Assembly (NCBI RefSeq): GCF_027409185.1
Contig: NC_084467.1
Location: 82,902,501 to 82,966,500, forward strand
Length of the DNA: 64,000 nt
Reading direction: 5' to 3'
Source: Cynocephalus volans
Taxonomy: Eukaryota; Chordata; Mammalia; Dermoptera; Cynocephalidae
Positions 1 to 12,033 of this stretch are shown piece after piece (the first letter of the stretch is position 1; each line of letters opens with the position of its first letter). The notes below the pieces were generated by a model. The model was given only the letters and a program-made list of their open reading frames with translations, was not told where the DNA came from and ran no database searches. The translations under genes and the position numbers were made by a program.

Positions 1-884
1 GTGGTGATGATTATTATAGGTCTTCTCTTATCTATCAAAGTAATCTCAGCTACTTTTTCTTCAAATTAATTCATCCTATTCCTAGCAAAGTTTCAATAGA
101 TTACCATTCACAATCATTGTGCATTTTTATTGCATCGATCTACATTGTGTTTTATATACCTCTTAGACTGAAGAACTCTCCACAAATGGAACAAGTAGCA
201 TAAAAAAGGTCTAAGTAATGCCTGGTGTGGTGGGTTTGTTTCTTCAAGGACATGATGTGTGGAAATCCATGGATGTCCTAACTGTCAGGATACAGGAAAT
301 TAGAGGTGATGGGCTGTGTGGAGACCACCTTGGGGGCAGCAGGCCTTTGGGGACCCACATTACGGGGCTTCGCCAACCTTACTCAGCGACTCCCCACTTT
401 GCTCCTCTCGGGGTCTAGCTGTTTCTGCACCTAGCTTATCTGTGTGCTTTCTCTGTCTCTTCTCTGCCTTTTACTTATGGTGTCTGCTTGCTCACAGTTT
501 TCATTTTATGATAATAACTGAGACTTGTCCTGATTTGCTCAAAGCCTCCACTCTCACCTCCTCCTGTGTGGCCCGGACAGTCACTACATCGTGGCTACTT
601 TGAACTTTCACTTCTGCTGTGCTGACAACCTTTTGTTACTATTTCCCAATGAGACTTCAGAGAGAGGTGGAGGGGCAGAGAAAGAGAAGGAGAGAGAGTG
701 GGAAACAGAGAGAGAAGGAGACAGAGCAGGAGAGAACGGGCTCACTTCATCTTTCTGTGCCAAGTCATGTCATAAACTTCTGATCAGCCCCTAAATAAGC
801 CCTCCTTGATAGCGTTGAGAAGACCCAAACATATTTGCCATTCTTATTATGATCTCAAAGGATCCAGAAAACATATAAAGTTAC
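1..884. other. Intergenic stretch, nothing firmly recognised
   Basis: I recognise no gene or named repeat here. A purine-rich (GA) run lies at about 656-745. The block at 220-870 has moderate GC and reads like old LTR or retroviral leader sequence, but I see no LTR ends or target-site duplication, so I do not call it. Confidence 0.4.
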
Positions 885-1170
885 TATAGGCATCTTACAG
901 TATTTTTTAATTGTAGTAAAATATACATAACGTAAAATTTACCATTTTAACCATTTTTAAGCGTCCAGTTCAGTGGCATCAAGTACACTCACATTGTTGT
1001 TTAACCATCAGCACCATCCATCTCCAGAACTTTCTCATCATCCCACATCAAAATTCTGCACCCATTAAATAACAACTCCATATTGCCTCTGTCCCATAGC
1101 ATTTTGACTGCCTTTGCTCAGCTTTTCATATTCTCGGGACAGCATTAGTCAGTCACTAACCTTTTTTTTT
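885..1170 (-). repeat. Old L1 3' UTR fragment
   Basis: The text around 915-1080 matches the well-known reverse complement of mammalian L1M 3' UTRs (the aaatttaccattttaacc block followed by ttcagtggcatcaagtacac). It is a 5'-truncated relic with no coding part. Confidence 0.75.
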
Positions 1171-1354
1171 ACGTAATTGCCTGAATATTCTCCCTTCGGT
1201 ACCTAGACTTTAGTGAAACAAGCTAGCTGTGTTAGATTGGGGTGTGGGTTTCTCAGTAGGTGGGTAGGTGGTTCTTTCAGGTAAAAATGTCTAAGCTAAG
1301 GAGTCATGGGCTGAAAAAGAAAAAGAATGTAAACAGGCATCTTTATTCTCAATA

Positions 1355-1500
1355 ACAGGCATTGTGATTTCCATTTTTCAAATAAGGATACTGATGTCTA
1401 GGAAGTTTAAGTTACTTGCTGGTCATTATACCAAACCAGGGACTCATCTCTTCTTCACTTCAAGCAGTCCCTCCCTTGTGGTTCCATGCCATTCAGGAGA
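1355..1500 (-). repeat. MIR SINE fragment
   Basis: Reverse-complement MIR core: an 'ataaggatactgatgtctagg' type segment followed by the taagttacttgctggtca part. It is degenerate, as expected of an ancient tRNA-derived SINE. Confidence 0.55.
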
Positions 1501-1599
1501 CCATATTTTGAAAGTCTTGGGTAACTGCTTTGTGCTAGACTCAGAGGGAGACATAAAAAAGGTGGAGGTTTTGCTTTCAAGGAGCTTACAATCTTAAAG

Positions 1600-2300
1600 C
1601 CTCAAAGCACTGCGACTTGAATGCTAGCAGCTCTAGGCAAACTCTTAACTACTCTAGTCACCTTCACCTACTCAGACCTCAGCAGGCAGAATCACATGGG
1701 GAGGTAAAACAGTGACAAAAATGGATTGTGATTAGTGTTGATGAGTGATAGTGAAATATAAAGTGAGGAAACAGGGACAGCCTGTAATCCACTCAACTTA
1801 GAAAGAAATGATGTGTTTCTGTAAATAGCCAGTCCTTCTAGGCACTTAAAATGTCATTTGATTAAAAACTTAAATGTAGAACAGGTTTTGGGGGAAATGT
1901 ATATTCAGCCTTTAAAACCCTTTAATCCATGTACCCAGTCAATGGCCGGTTTTAAGGTAGCCCAGTGCTGACAGGGCTGTTCCCTGCTGAGCAGGCTGTG
2001 GGCAGGTGCTTGGTGAGCTGTTTGTCTTACTTTTTAAGCAGGTGTTTTGCTTGGCACATGATCTCCCTTGTGGAAAATGTCTGGTCTTGCAGGACCTTAT
2101 ATAACCCTTTCTCTCAAAGCAAGGCCCATCCCCGCTCTCTCACATGTTGGCTCCTGTAGCCCATGGCCTGTTCAAATCTTCCGTGTTCCTTAAGGCACAA
2201 AACTGGAGCCGAAGCCTCCATGCAGAGCCCCTATTCCAATGCAAACTGTGGGCATTTCCTCATCCTTGCAACTTATAGTTACCCACAAGTCTCACTCAAA
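1600..2300. other. Unique-looking intergenic DNA
   Basis: I see no repeat or coding signature that I can name. The short open frame at 1965-2159 has no family resemblance. Confidence 0.4.
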
Positions 2301-2304
2301 AATA

Positions 2305-2477
2305 TAGGCACAGCAGAGCATAATGGTTAAGACTTCGGGCTCTTGACTGAGGCCTCTGGATTCAAATTTGTCACTTACTGGACCAGTTCTATAGTCTACC
2401 TCAGCCTCTTTCTTCATCTGAAAATAGGGATAATAATAACCTCAAAGGTTAAGTTAATTCTTATAAAAGTTCTAGGA
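2305..2477 (+). repeat. MIR SINE, 5' part (split by an L1)
   Basis: It begins with the 'agcataatggttaagact' head typical of MIR and runs through the central core. The 3' end of the same MIR resumes at about 3080 (aagtgcttggaacagggtc), so the intervening L1 inserted into this copy. Confidence 0.7.
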
Positions 2478-2518
2478 ACAACCCAAATGTCCATCAATAG
2501 ATGAGTGGATAAACAAAA

Positions 2519-2519
2519 T

Positions 2520-2555
<36 letters not shown>

Positions 2556-2556
2556 A
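2519..2556. repeat. (GT)n(TA)n microsatellite
   Basis: A direct run of alternating GT then TA dinucleotides sits inside the L1 relic. Confidence 0.95.
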
Positions 2557-2596
2557 ACATTTTGTTTAAGTATGTGTATATATAGATATGTACATA

Positions 2597-2677
2597 AAGG
2601 GGTCTTCAAAATGTTCATGGAAAGATTCATATTATCTTTTAATTCCATTTTTCCACAAACTTTTTGAGATACCCTCG
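2597..2677. mobile_element. Mariner-type MITE, copy 1
   Basis: An 81-bp element with imperfect terminal inverted repeats (right end reads ...gagataccctcg; the left end carries ttcaaaatgttcatggaaa). TA dinucleotides flank it at 2595-2596 and 2678-2679, the mariner target-site signature. It has no transposase and is related to copies at 42535 and 59146. It interrupts the L1 relic, so it inserted after that L1. Confidence 0.75.
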
Positions 2678-3079
2678 TATGTGACATTTTATTTATCCAT
2701 TTATCCACTGATAAATTCCTTCCTAAAAAGGAATGAAATTCTGACACACACTACATCATGGATGACCCTGAAGACATTATGCTAAGTGAAATAAGCCAGA
2801 CACGAAAGAACTGACGTTGTATGATTCCACTTACATGATGTGTCTAGAACAATCAAACACATAGAGACAGAAAGTAGAACAGTGGCTAGCTAAGACTGGA
2901 GAAAAGGGAAAATTGGGAGTTATTTTTTTAATGTGAACAGAGTTTCAGTAAGGGATGATAAAAAATGTTCAGCAGATGAATAGTGGTCATGGCTGCACAA
3001 CACTATGAATGTACTTAATTCCATGGAATTGTACACTTAAAAATGCTAAGTTTTATGTTATGTATATTTTACCATTAAA

Positions 3080-3135
3080 AAAGTGCTTGGAACAGGGTCA
3101 ATGCATAGTAAATTCTCTGTATTATTGATGGTATC
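3080..3135 (+). repeat. MIR SINE, 3' part
   Basis: Continuation of the MIR begun at 2305. It contains the 'gcttggaacagggtcaatgc' type segment and the cttagtaaattc tail. Confidence 0.65.
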
Positions 3136-3394
3136 TCTTGCACTGCTGCATGATGTTGTCCTTTAACTCTGGCATTTTTGTGCAGCATGCAGTTTGATGT
3201 CATCTCTCTAACTTTAGGGCAAGGACAACTTCATATCATGCTTTGGCTGTCCTTCACTGACCTGCCAACTTACCTTGCACCTAGTTGGACTCTATAAATC
3301 ATTGACTGATTAGTTCAGATTCCAAATAATCTGTTTTATAATAACATGACTCATGCTTTTACTCCAGTGAAGTGGCTCTCAGTGTTTGCTCTGT

Positions 3395-3635
3395 GGGAGG
3401 CTATTGGCACAGTGACTAAGAGCCAGCGTTTGGAGTCAAGCATACTAGGGTTTGCATTTCAGTTTTGCCATTTACTAGTCATGTGCCTATGGGCAAGTCA
3501 ATATGTCTCAGCTTCTCGTCACCTGTGATTAGGATAAATAATATCTTATGCATGGTTGCTGTAATGATCAAAATGAAATAACATCTTTTTGAGAACATGG
3601 CCCATCCTGGGGGCTCAATAAATGGTAGTTAATAA
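3395..3635 (+). repeat. MIR SINE
   Basis: Nearly complete MIR: head (ggcacagtgactaagagcc), core (catgtgcctatgggcaagtc) and tail (ggctcaataaatggtagtta). Confidence 0.8.
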
Positions 3636-3639
3636 AAAC

Positions 3640-4970
3640 ATGTTTTATCCTAAGCAACACTGCCACCTTAACTTCATCATTCTGAAAGTCAGTTGCTGAA
3701 ACTGACCTTTTATTTAAAGCAGATGCCAATTCCTGCGTTACTGTGGATACTTCTACAACAAAGGGTGATGTCTTGAAGCCATAACTGCTCAGGAAGACTA
3801 TGGCAATTATTCTGCTTCCCAAACCCAGCAGTCTCAGGTGTACCAGGAAGATTGTAAATGCCCTAGCAGAGTGAAAGAAGGCTTTCTCAACTCAGACGGA
3901 GTTCCCACTTGATGCAGACAACCATTACTCTTAGGCACGAGTTGCTGCTTAGAGCCCCTCAGGGAGGCAATGCTGAGCCAACTTAGAGCCAAACCCCTGG
4001 GCCTCTCTCCAAAGATGCCAGTGGATGGGGAGATGAGCAGAACTACTAGCCCATTCAGCCCTAAAGGGCAGTGAACATGTAAAGACCAGATCCATTACTC
4101 AGAGGCTGAACTTTGTTAAAAAAAACCAAACAGCAACAATGGTCACTACGGATGACTTTGACAGCGCCAGGAAGAGGAAGCAGAGTGGCAGCCACAGAGA
4201 TGAAACCCTGACAGCTAAGCTGTTCCTGTGGCAGGAACCTGATTAGGGCAGATTAATTCTTGCTCTCTGTGAAACATCTCAGGGGGACTTGTTCCAGAGT
4301 GGAGCAATGGAAAATCTCTTAGCCCAGGGAGAGAGCAAGTGACCATACTTACAGGTGAGTGTTGGAGAACAAAGGAGATTCTGTTGGAATTGGAATTCCA
4401 GGAAGTCTAGAAGGACTCTTGAGCAAACAGAGCAAATCGTGAACTGGAATAAGAACTTGGAAGTCACAACACCTTTGATGTCACCACACCTGAGGTGACT
4501 CCAGAATACAAAGCAAAGAGAAAGAGAGCAAGCTGAGAAGGGAGGGAGAGCAAGCATGTCAAGAGACCCACTCGATGTGGAGCAGTCAAGAGGAAGGGGA
4601 GGCCAGAGCACTGTCAACTGGCTGCTGCACAAAGCACATATCACCTGATGGGCAGCTGCTGTCACCCTCCTCTGCCACCTGTTGACTTTTTTGGGGTGTC
4701 ATGCACCTGATAGCACAAAAGTACTCTGTATGTATCAGTCACTGCCTCAAACATGAATGAATTCTATTTTCCTGCCCATGGAAAATACGTGTAACTAATC
4801 TTCCAAAGAACTTTACATTTCTCAGCTCCTGTGTCTAACTTATGAATCTGCTGTTAGTCATTACCCACAACTTGAGAAATGTCACCTTAATCTAACTTCA
4901 GGAGATATTTATCTATGTCACTCAGGACTTGACTTGAATTCTCATAAATGGTGGGGAAATGCATATAGAT
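3640..4970. other. Unique-looking intergenic DNA
   Basis: I recognise no repeat or gene. The 4136-4700 part is somewhat richer in GC than its surroundings and has a 128-codon open frame on the minus strand (4279-4665). That frame has no recognisable domain and I treat it as chance. Confidence 0.4.
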
Positions 4971-4974
4971 ATGG

Positions 4975-5190
4975 GGATATATACATATAGCAGGATACCA
5001 AATAGAATATACAGTGTGTAATATTAATTATGAAAAAAATGCCCAGGAAAAAAAGACTGGAAGGATTTTAACCAAAATGTTTACAGGGAATATATTCATT
5101 TTCTTCTTTATGTTTAATACATATCTGTAGTTTCCGAATTTTTGAAGTGACTAGATTATTTTACAATTTCTCTCTAAATACATTTTAGAT
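4975..5190 (+). repeat. LINE-like 3' end fossil
   Basis: Text around 5050-5140 (gactggaaggattttaac, then ttcttctttatgtttaatac) resembles a common ancient mammalian repeat tail. The family is uncertain. Confidence 0.3.
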
Positions 5191-6094
5191 GTGGTTTTTA
5201 AAGAAACAAAGAAACTCCCCAGAGCTGCAGGAGCTGCTTCTCCTGTCTAAGCAAGACTAGCAGCCAAAAGCACCTCTCTCTGGGCCAGGAGTGGGTAGAA
5301 GGTTTGTGGGACTGCAATGGCTGTCTGTTACTTCAATGGTGACCTTGAGGCCATAGTGAGCAGAAGAAAGGTGTGATGTCAATTCAGGTCATCCTAAACT
5401 ATATTTTAATTTCATAACAAATTATAGAGTTTTTCATAAACACTTTCTTATCCATTTCAAAGCAAGTGTTAAATTATTAAGATAACTTAGGTTTTATTCT
5501 CTTCTTCTATACATTATTAGTACCAGTTATACTGTCAATTCAATTCAGCAAAACAGACTAGTCAAGAGCAAAGGTCATGGCAAGTTTTTAGGGATGCTCA
5601 AGGCATTTTGCTATTCACTGCTTACTATTTACAAAATGGTTTAAAGGAATGCAAAGATGAACTTTAATCCAGTGGAAGGGAACTACAAGTACATAAGTAA
5701 CAATATCACAGGTTAGCATATACAATAAATTCACCAAAAGGCAATAAAAATGCTATAATGCCTGTAATAATTTTTTATCCTTTCTGAGTCCTTTGGGGTC
5801 AATACAAGGATCATAAATATAACAATGTGGATTTTCTAAGCAGTCAATTGAATATTTCATGACTACAGAAATTCACTGGATCAATTAAGATTTTAATGAG
5901 CAACATTTCCTTTATTCTATTTAATTTTCAGAGTTGTATCTCAGAGAGACTATAATGATTGTTTTGAGCTGCTGTAATAAGTTTAGCTCCTTGATTTGCT
6001 AACATTTTCTCTTAAGTAGATGTGCTCAGATATATTATTCACCTTTAGTCCTGTATTTGCAAACTTTCCTCTATGCAAAATTTATTCTGCAGAT
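5190..6094. other. Intergenic DNA, no recognised feature
   Basis: AT-rich, with no named repeat or coding signal that I can support. Confidence 0.4.
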
Positions 6095-6230
6095 ATACTT
6101 GAACCTCCATTTCACAAATTAAGGAAAGTCTGATGCCCTCCCCAATGTTTCTGTCAAGCACCAGGGTAACACAGCCTGGATGTGTGTTCTGACACTGCCA
6201 CCTCCCACTCTGCCATCTTGGATCGGTTAT
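6095..6230 (-). repeat. MIR SINE fragment
   Basis: A degenerate reverse-complement MIR: an 'acaaattaaggaaagtctga' type segment followed by agcaccagggtaacacagcc. Confidence 0.45.
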
Positions 6231-7185
6231 TGCACTTTTCTGAGCCTCTCTTTTACAACAGGGCTTGAGTAGTTTGAGTTAGTCCACGTCATCTATTACT
6301 TACTGTTGGTTTTGTGGAGATTAGAAGCAGTGGTGGTGGCCATACTGGGACATTTTTTTAAAAAGACACTGGAAGTTAGCTGTTTCTATTTCTGCAAGTT
6401 CTTCGAGGGCCATGCTCCACCCAATCTGGCACCAGGCAACTCACAACCTTGCTGTCTCCTCTCGCATTCTTATTCCTCCCGTCTTTCCTCCTTACCCCGA
6501 CTCCTTCTCTTCTGGATGGCCAGAACTTCAAACTCTCCTATTCCATTTCTGAAGCCCTTTTTACAAACTCATTTTTGGGCTTACTGCAAAACCAAACCCA
6601 TTATGATACTTAACAAAAGAAAAGTATTCCAACACATGATCAGGCATCCATAAAACAGTTGTAGGAGAAAAATGGCAACTTTTACTCTGCATGGATGAAA
6701 GAGGTCAAGTGGACATTGTCAAGGTTCTGTGATAACCATTTTTTATAGCTAATTCTTGTTCATATAAGGATATCCACAAAATAATTACTAAGCTACTTAT
6801 CCTGAATATCCTCTAAATTTTTCAAAAGTTGCTTTTATTTTAAAATAATTTTATAGAAAGAACAACTTATTATTAGAAGTTCTCTTATTCATTAAGGATA
6901 TGTTGGTAAATACTTTTCTCCAAAACTTTTCCCAGATTTTTATGAGAAAAGAGTGAGTTAAATGACTTTACCTAACTTCATCTCTTGCAGATGACCGTGT
7001 TCTTTTGAAAGTACTTTTTAGGTACAGAACCAGAATTTGATTTCAGGTATTACTCAGTCAGCATTTCCTCATTTGATGACATGGGTTTCTCTTTGATTAA
7101 TCTAGTTGCACAGTTTCAACTGCATCCTCCATACGAATCACACACAAATATATATATCCCAACTTCGGTCTTCTGCAGTGCCTCC
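6231..7185. other. Intergenic DNA, no recognised feature
   Basis: An open frame of 115 codons lies at 6306-6653 on the + strand, but it shows no domain, signal peptide or conserved motif. I regard it as non-coding. Confidence 0.4.
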
Positions 7186-7189
7186 TACA

Positions 7190-7560
7190 CACAGCTGCTT
7201 TCACAGATTCAATGATATGACTGTTTTCTTTGTGATGCTCAGATGGCTCCCTATCACACATGGACTAAGGTTCAAACCCAGCCTAGTATTTTCAGTCCTT
7301 TAAATCTTGACCCCAGCCATATTCCTAGACTCATCTTTAGTTAATTTATTTCACAAATATTCATTAAGTCTGCCATGTGCCAGGTGTGTGCGGGGCCTGA
7401 GGATATGATAGTGGGCAACCTCAGACCCAGTCACTGGCCCCACTGAGCTTCATCTGGGACATGCTTTCTTGCCCCTCTGTATTCTGTAGCCCCAAACCAC
7501 TCACCACTCTCCAGATATGCTTTATGCTTTCTTATCTATAGGCTTGTCCTCTACCTGGAA
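7190..7560 (+). repeat. L2 LINE fragments
   Basis: Segments at 7190-7330 and 7470-7560 match the style of L2 3' ends (cctcctacacacagctgct, catatgactgttttctttg, ggcttgtcctctacctggaa). The middle (7340-7440, ...catgtgccaggtgtgtgc) resembles another ancient repeat. Confidence 0.45.
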
Positions 7561-7639
7561 TGTAGTGACAGAGAGCAAGAGTGTTAATGAAGCCCTGGGG
7601 TAAAATGATGAATTTGTACTGCTGTACTTTCCATGTAAA

Positions 7640-9335
7640 ATGAACTGTTTTTGATCCTCCATAGTGACGGAGACTGAGAAAAAAAAAACAAACTCACCAG
7701 GTCAGTAGTAGAATACCAAGTGCCAAAGTCTACCTTGCTTTTTTTCTATAAGATACCACATGGCGGACATGATTTAATGTACTACTTGGTTAAGTTCACC
7801 TTCATTACCATAATCCATATAGTTTTTATAGGGGCCACATAGATGATTGGTTGGGAATATAATGGATATCAATGCCCCTGCACTTTTAAAGTCTTTAATG
7901 GTGTTGCTAATCTCTGCATTTCCTCCCAGCATGTATTATTACTTTGACATGTTAACTTGGCTGAGGGGAAGAACAGTTTCAAGTTTCTTACCATGATGGT
8001 TCTTACTCCACAGGTGGGAGAACCAATGTGAGGGTTCTCCCAGCCACTAACAATACGTATTCCAATTCTGTATTCAGAAACCACAGGAATAACCAAAGAA
8101 TGTTCCTAACAGATCCACCAAAGCCATTGTGAGACATACTTGAGCAAGAACTCCATTTATCACTTGGCTGCTCTGCGCTCTCATTCTAACTGGACGTTAA
8201 TGAAGGTATTTCAGGTCTCTTGATTCAGTACCAGCACAGAGCCCGGTTCTTATATTCAACAGTTCTTGAAAAATCTGAGGATTTCCGTTTTGCCAGAGCA
8301 AATTTTCTCTGATGAATAGCCTTAGATCCTTTTGGGGAAGGTTCATGGGACTGTTCATCGTATAGACTTACGCTAGCATTGCATCGTCCTTCCTCAAGGG
8401 ACCATCTCTTGTTAAATGAGTGGGCTGTAAAATGTCTCATCTGGAAAGTGGATGTGGGACTCTTTTTCCCTGAAGTGAAAACTGGAGAAGGTTTCCGTTC
8501 ATCAGCTCTTGATATTTTTTTGTTATACAAGTAAATAACATTCTGGTTGACTCTCCATCTATCTTACCCCCCAGAACGCAATGATTTTGTTAAGTATTGC
8601 TACAGATTCCCCAGGATCAAAGCATACTGCATACTATTCTAGCCCTGCCACTCGTTGTGGCAATTATGTCCCCTTTATTCTAACAATTAAGTCCTACCAT
8701 TTGGCCTCTGCCACTCCAGAATCCTGTCATTCCCTTAATACTAGGAATCTCAGTTCCATGGCAGCATCTTCTCCTGTCAAACCCAGCCTATGTAAGGCAT
8801 TTATCACAGAGCTGCTCAAATTAATTGGTGCCCCTTAGCAATGTATTCCTCATGGCTTTAGTGAAAGAGATGTCCTCTGGGTCCTCCTAAGGAGCATTGC
8901 CAAGTGCCAGCTTCTCTGATCACACATAATAAACTCATTCTAATATTTTTACATCCTTGAATCTTTGGACCCCTTCCTCAATACTAGGCCAAGGCAGTTC
9001 CAGCATCTCCACCTCATTTGCAGTGGGCTGTCATTGTGCAGAAGCTCCTAAGAGCCATCTCAGCAGCATGTTAGACAGAATCCAGGTGTCCTTGCCAGGA
9101 CATTGAACTTAAGTCATAGAGGAGGCTCCCATGTCAATAAACTATATCCCATCTGGGTTTATTTCCCCTCCTCCCACTAGCATTCCTGATCCTTAAGATC
9201 GCCATACATATGTGTTCTCCTGATTCCTGAAATATGCATAGTAATCAGGTTCTGCACTTTCTTTGGCATGTGAACTACTTCCTCGCAGAACTGGAACTGT
9301 GTTTCCTCTTTGCGGCTATGCTAAGATCTTACCAT
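7640..9335 (-). mobile_element. ERVL (class III ERV) internal fossil
   Basis: Read on the minus strand, 8540 down to 7640 resembles the protease-to-reverse-transcriptase boundary region of mammalian ERVL elements, and 9335-8540 looks like upstream internal sequence. Frames are broken many times, with a longest minus-strand frame of 101 codons at 8225-8530. The copy is dead. No ERVL-type LTR is attached; the MaLR LTR on its right is a separate insertion. Confidence 0.55.
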
Positions 9336-9344
9336 ACTTATCAG

Positions 9345-9490
9345 GATGCAAGGCAGGTCACATCTTGAGAAAACAAGGCCAAGGGAGGTTAAATAAATTG
9401 AACAAAATCAGGTAACAGGTTAGCTTTAGAGTCAGAATTACAACCTAAGTCTCCTTGCTCCTGGTGCTGTATGTTTCTACTATACTCTAG
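9345..9490 (-). repeat. MIR SINE fragment
   Basis: Reverse-complement MIR core (aggccaagggaggttaaata, then tcaggtaacaggttagcttt). Confidence 0.55.
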
Positions 9491-9503
9491 AACAGTGTGT
9501 CTT

Positions 9504-9907
9504 TGTCTTAGTCTGTTTGTGTGCTATAACAGAAATACCTGAGACTGGGTAATTTATGAAGAAAAGACGTTTATTTGGCTTACAATTCTGGGACAGCTGC
9601 ATCTGGCATGGACCTCAGGCTGCTTCTACTCATGGCAGAAAACAGCAGGCAGCTGGCAGGTACAAGCAGATCACATGGTGAGAGGAAAGCAAGAGAGAGA
9701 GAAGGGAGGTGCCAGGGTCTTTTTCAACAACCAGCTCTCACGGGAACTAATAGAGCGAGAATTCATTCAGGCACCCGCTCCCAGGGAGAGCATTAATCCA
9801 TTCATGAGGGATCCACCCCCATGACTCAATCTGTTTCCAACACTGCCACATTGGGGATCAAATCTCCACATGAGTTTTGGAGGGGACGACACATCCAAAC
9901 TCCTTCA
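9504..9907 (-). mobile_element. Solo MaLR (MST/THE1-like) LTR
   Basis: The LTR runs from TG at the minus-strand 5' end (9907) to its CA end at 9504. It carries the characteristic end block (cctgagactgggtaatttat). A perfect 5-bp target-site duplication GTCTT flanks it (9499-9503 and 9908-9912). No internal sequence remains, so it formed by LTR-LTR recombination. It is a sibling of the LTR at 28292. Confidence 0.85.
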
Positions 9908-9912
9908 GTCTT

Positions 9913-10635
9913 GGTGGTGGTAGTGCGTAGATGCTTTGCTGGCAATAAAGACAGAAGCTGAAAATAGCATTTCCTCCACACTTTCTAATGTATTCTCAAA
10001 TGGAATAGCATTTTATTACTGTCCATAACTTATTCATTTTATATTAAAAGTTAAAAAATGTGGTTTTAAAATTCATTAATATACAGTCACTGTAACATTT
10101 TTACCTATTTCTTTTGCCTCTGACCATAGATGTATGTATCAACACAGATGCAATGTTAAATATTGATCTTTTCACTTCATAAAATGATAAACATCTTCTG
10201 TATGCTATTACAGTATCTCAAATATAACTTAAACAATTATGTTTATTGCTTTTTTCCATTATTAAAGATGCTACTTTGTTACTCAAGAAAATTTATAATT
10301 CTGAAAAGCCAAATATTAGAGAAAAACAAAGCACCAATATCTTCACCACATAAATACAACCACATATGTATTTTGGAATCATTATTATAATATTTAATGA
10401 TGAACAAATTTTTATCTTCACTAATACATTTTTTCATTATAATAATATAATATTTAGGTAATTATATAGGGATTTCTGGAGGTAAATAGGGATTGAATGG
10501 GTAGGTAGAATTAGTTTGTGATGGTGATTATTGCTGTGCAACAATATTTCTGTTGCTCCTTTATTGTGTGTGTGATTGTTGTATCTTTTTTCTTTTCTCA
10601 TTTATTTGTTTGTTTATTTACTTATTTTTTTATTA
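9913..10635. other. AT-rich intergenic DNA
   Basis: I recognise nothing. It holds short frames only and an AT-rich stretch at 10380-10470. Confidence 0.4.
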
Positions 10636-11098
10636 GCTCCCATATATAAGTGAGGACATGCAGTATTTCTATTTCCTTGCCTGGCTTATTTCACTTAACA
10701 CAATTTTCTCTAAGTTTATCCATGTTGCTGCGAATGGCAGAATTTCTTTCCTTTTTATGGCAGAACGGTATTCCATTGTATAAATATACCACATTTTCCT
10801 TATCCACTAATCCGATGGTTGGCATTTAGGTTGGTTCCAACTCTTGGCTGTTGTAAATAGAGCTGTAATAAACATGGGAGTACAGGTGTCCCTTCGAAAT
10901 GATGATTTCCATTCCTTTGGGTATACACCCAGCAATGGAATTGCTAGGTCATACGGCAGTTTTATCTCTAGTTGTTTGAGGAACCTCCACACCATTTTCC
11001 ATAATGGCTGCACTAATTTACAGTCCCACCAACAGTGTAGGAGGGTTCTCCTTTCTCCGCATCCTTGCCAGCATTTTTATTCTATGTCTCTCCTTTGA
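10636..11098 (-). repeat. L1 ORF2 3' part, truncated
   Basis: This is the classic reverse complement of the L1 ORF2 C-terminal region. Visible landmarks are 'gtattccattgtataaatat', 'gtaataaacatgggagtaca' and 'gaggaacctccacaccattt'. A minus-strand 68-codon frame at 10807-11013 is residual ORF2. Both ends are truncated. Confidence 0.85.
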
Positions 11099-11099
11099 A

Positions 11100-11445
11100 G
11101 CACGTGGTAGAATGGTACTTCCCCATCCCCTTGAAGTCGACCATGGCTTTGACTAGTGGGGTATGAGTGTAAATGACATGTTTTCATTCCAGGGGGAAGC
11201 TTTTAAAAGCCAGTGCACAATTTTCCATGTTTCCTTCCTTCTGCCAAGGTGACCTGAAAAGTTCCAAATGAAGTTCCATCAGCTTGATTCCTTGTGTAAG
11301 GATGATACAGTATGGTTCCCACAGCAGATCAACAAAAAATATATATACCATGAGCAAGAAATTGTTGTTTTAGGTTAATGAGATATTTGGAGTTGTTTAT
11401 TACTGCAGCATAACCCTAGTCTATCCTTTATGATGTTTTGCTTTA
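11100..11445 (+). mobile_element. MLT1-like LTR
   Basis: The end block resembles MLT1 LTRs: 'ggggaagcttttaaaagcca', 'gccaaggtgacctgaaaagt', 'ttactgcagcataaccctag'. It is old and degenerate, so borders are approximate. Confidence 0.6.
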
Positions 11446-11487
11446 CTTTTGAAGTATTCGATCCATCATACATTGAAATAGTTGCTC

Positions 11488-11676
11488 GTGGGAGGACTGT
11501 ATGGCTCACTCGGGAGAGTGTGGCGCTGGGAGCGCAGCGGCGCTCCTGCCGCGGGTTCGGATCCTATATAGGGATGGCTGATGAACTCCCTGGCTGAGCA
11601 CAGTGCGGGCAACACCAAGCCAAGGGTTGTGATCCCCATACTGGTCACACACACACACAAAAAAAAAAGAAAGAAA
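11488..11676 (+). mobile_element. tRNA-Ile-derived dimeric SINE, copy 1
   Basis: Left monomer (box A tggctcactcggg, box B gcgggttcggatcc), linker with CCTATATAGG at 11563-11572, right monomer (ctggctgagcacag, ggttgtgatccc), then a CA/A-rich tail. A perfect 13-bp target-site duplication GAAATAGTTGCTC flanks it (11475-11487 and 11677-11689). That implies L1-type retroposition and a fairly recent insertion. Confidence 0.9.
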
Positions 11677-11689
11677 GAAATAGTTGCTC

Positions 11690-12028
11690 ATTATAAGGGT
11701 GATCTGACTTGGACATCTGCCATCCGATTGAACACCAGAGGTCATCTCTTCCTGTTCCATATATATATCCTTCCCAAAGGTGAGAATTCAATGGAAGAGG
11801 ATTATCCTCTCAGAATACAACTATTTTTAATCCAAAGTGTTAAAAATACCTGTGCTCTTTTCTAAAATCTGAAAACAAGGCAAATTTGGTTCTTTAAAAA
11901 GAGACGTGCCATTTTTAAGAAAATTGTCTAGAAAAGTCTTATTGTGGATGGCTGTAATAATCCCTTGATTGAAGAACTCAAGGAATAGGATGTTTAGCAC
12001 AATCCCTGGCATGTAATAGATGTTCAAT
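11690..12028. other. Intergenic DNA with MIR 3' end near 11960-12028
   Basis: The right part (aaggaataggatgtttagca, ccctggcatgtaatagatg) is a MIR 3' end that was interrupted by the MaLR at 12034. The rest is unrecognised. Confidence 0.4.
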
Positions 12029-12033
12029 ATACA

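Larger units (their letters stand above)
2478..3079 (+). repeat. L1 3' end, 5'-truncated, inserted in a MIR
   Basis: It reads as the end of L1 ORF2 ('ggaacaacccaaatgtccatc', later 'atgctaagtgaaataagcca') and 3' UTR down to ttatgttatgtatattttaccattaaaaaa. Short aaaagt motifs flank it. It contains a GT/TA microsatellite and a mariner MITE, both secondary events. Confidence 0.75.

Noticed and set aside
4279..4665. 128-codon minus-strand frame
   Set aside because: No domain, signal peptide or known family, and codon content looks like ordinary flank.
9575..9796. 73-codon frame (and its sister at 28375-28626)
   Set aside because: Both are readings of the same MaLR LTR on opposite strands.
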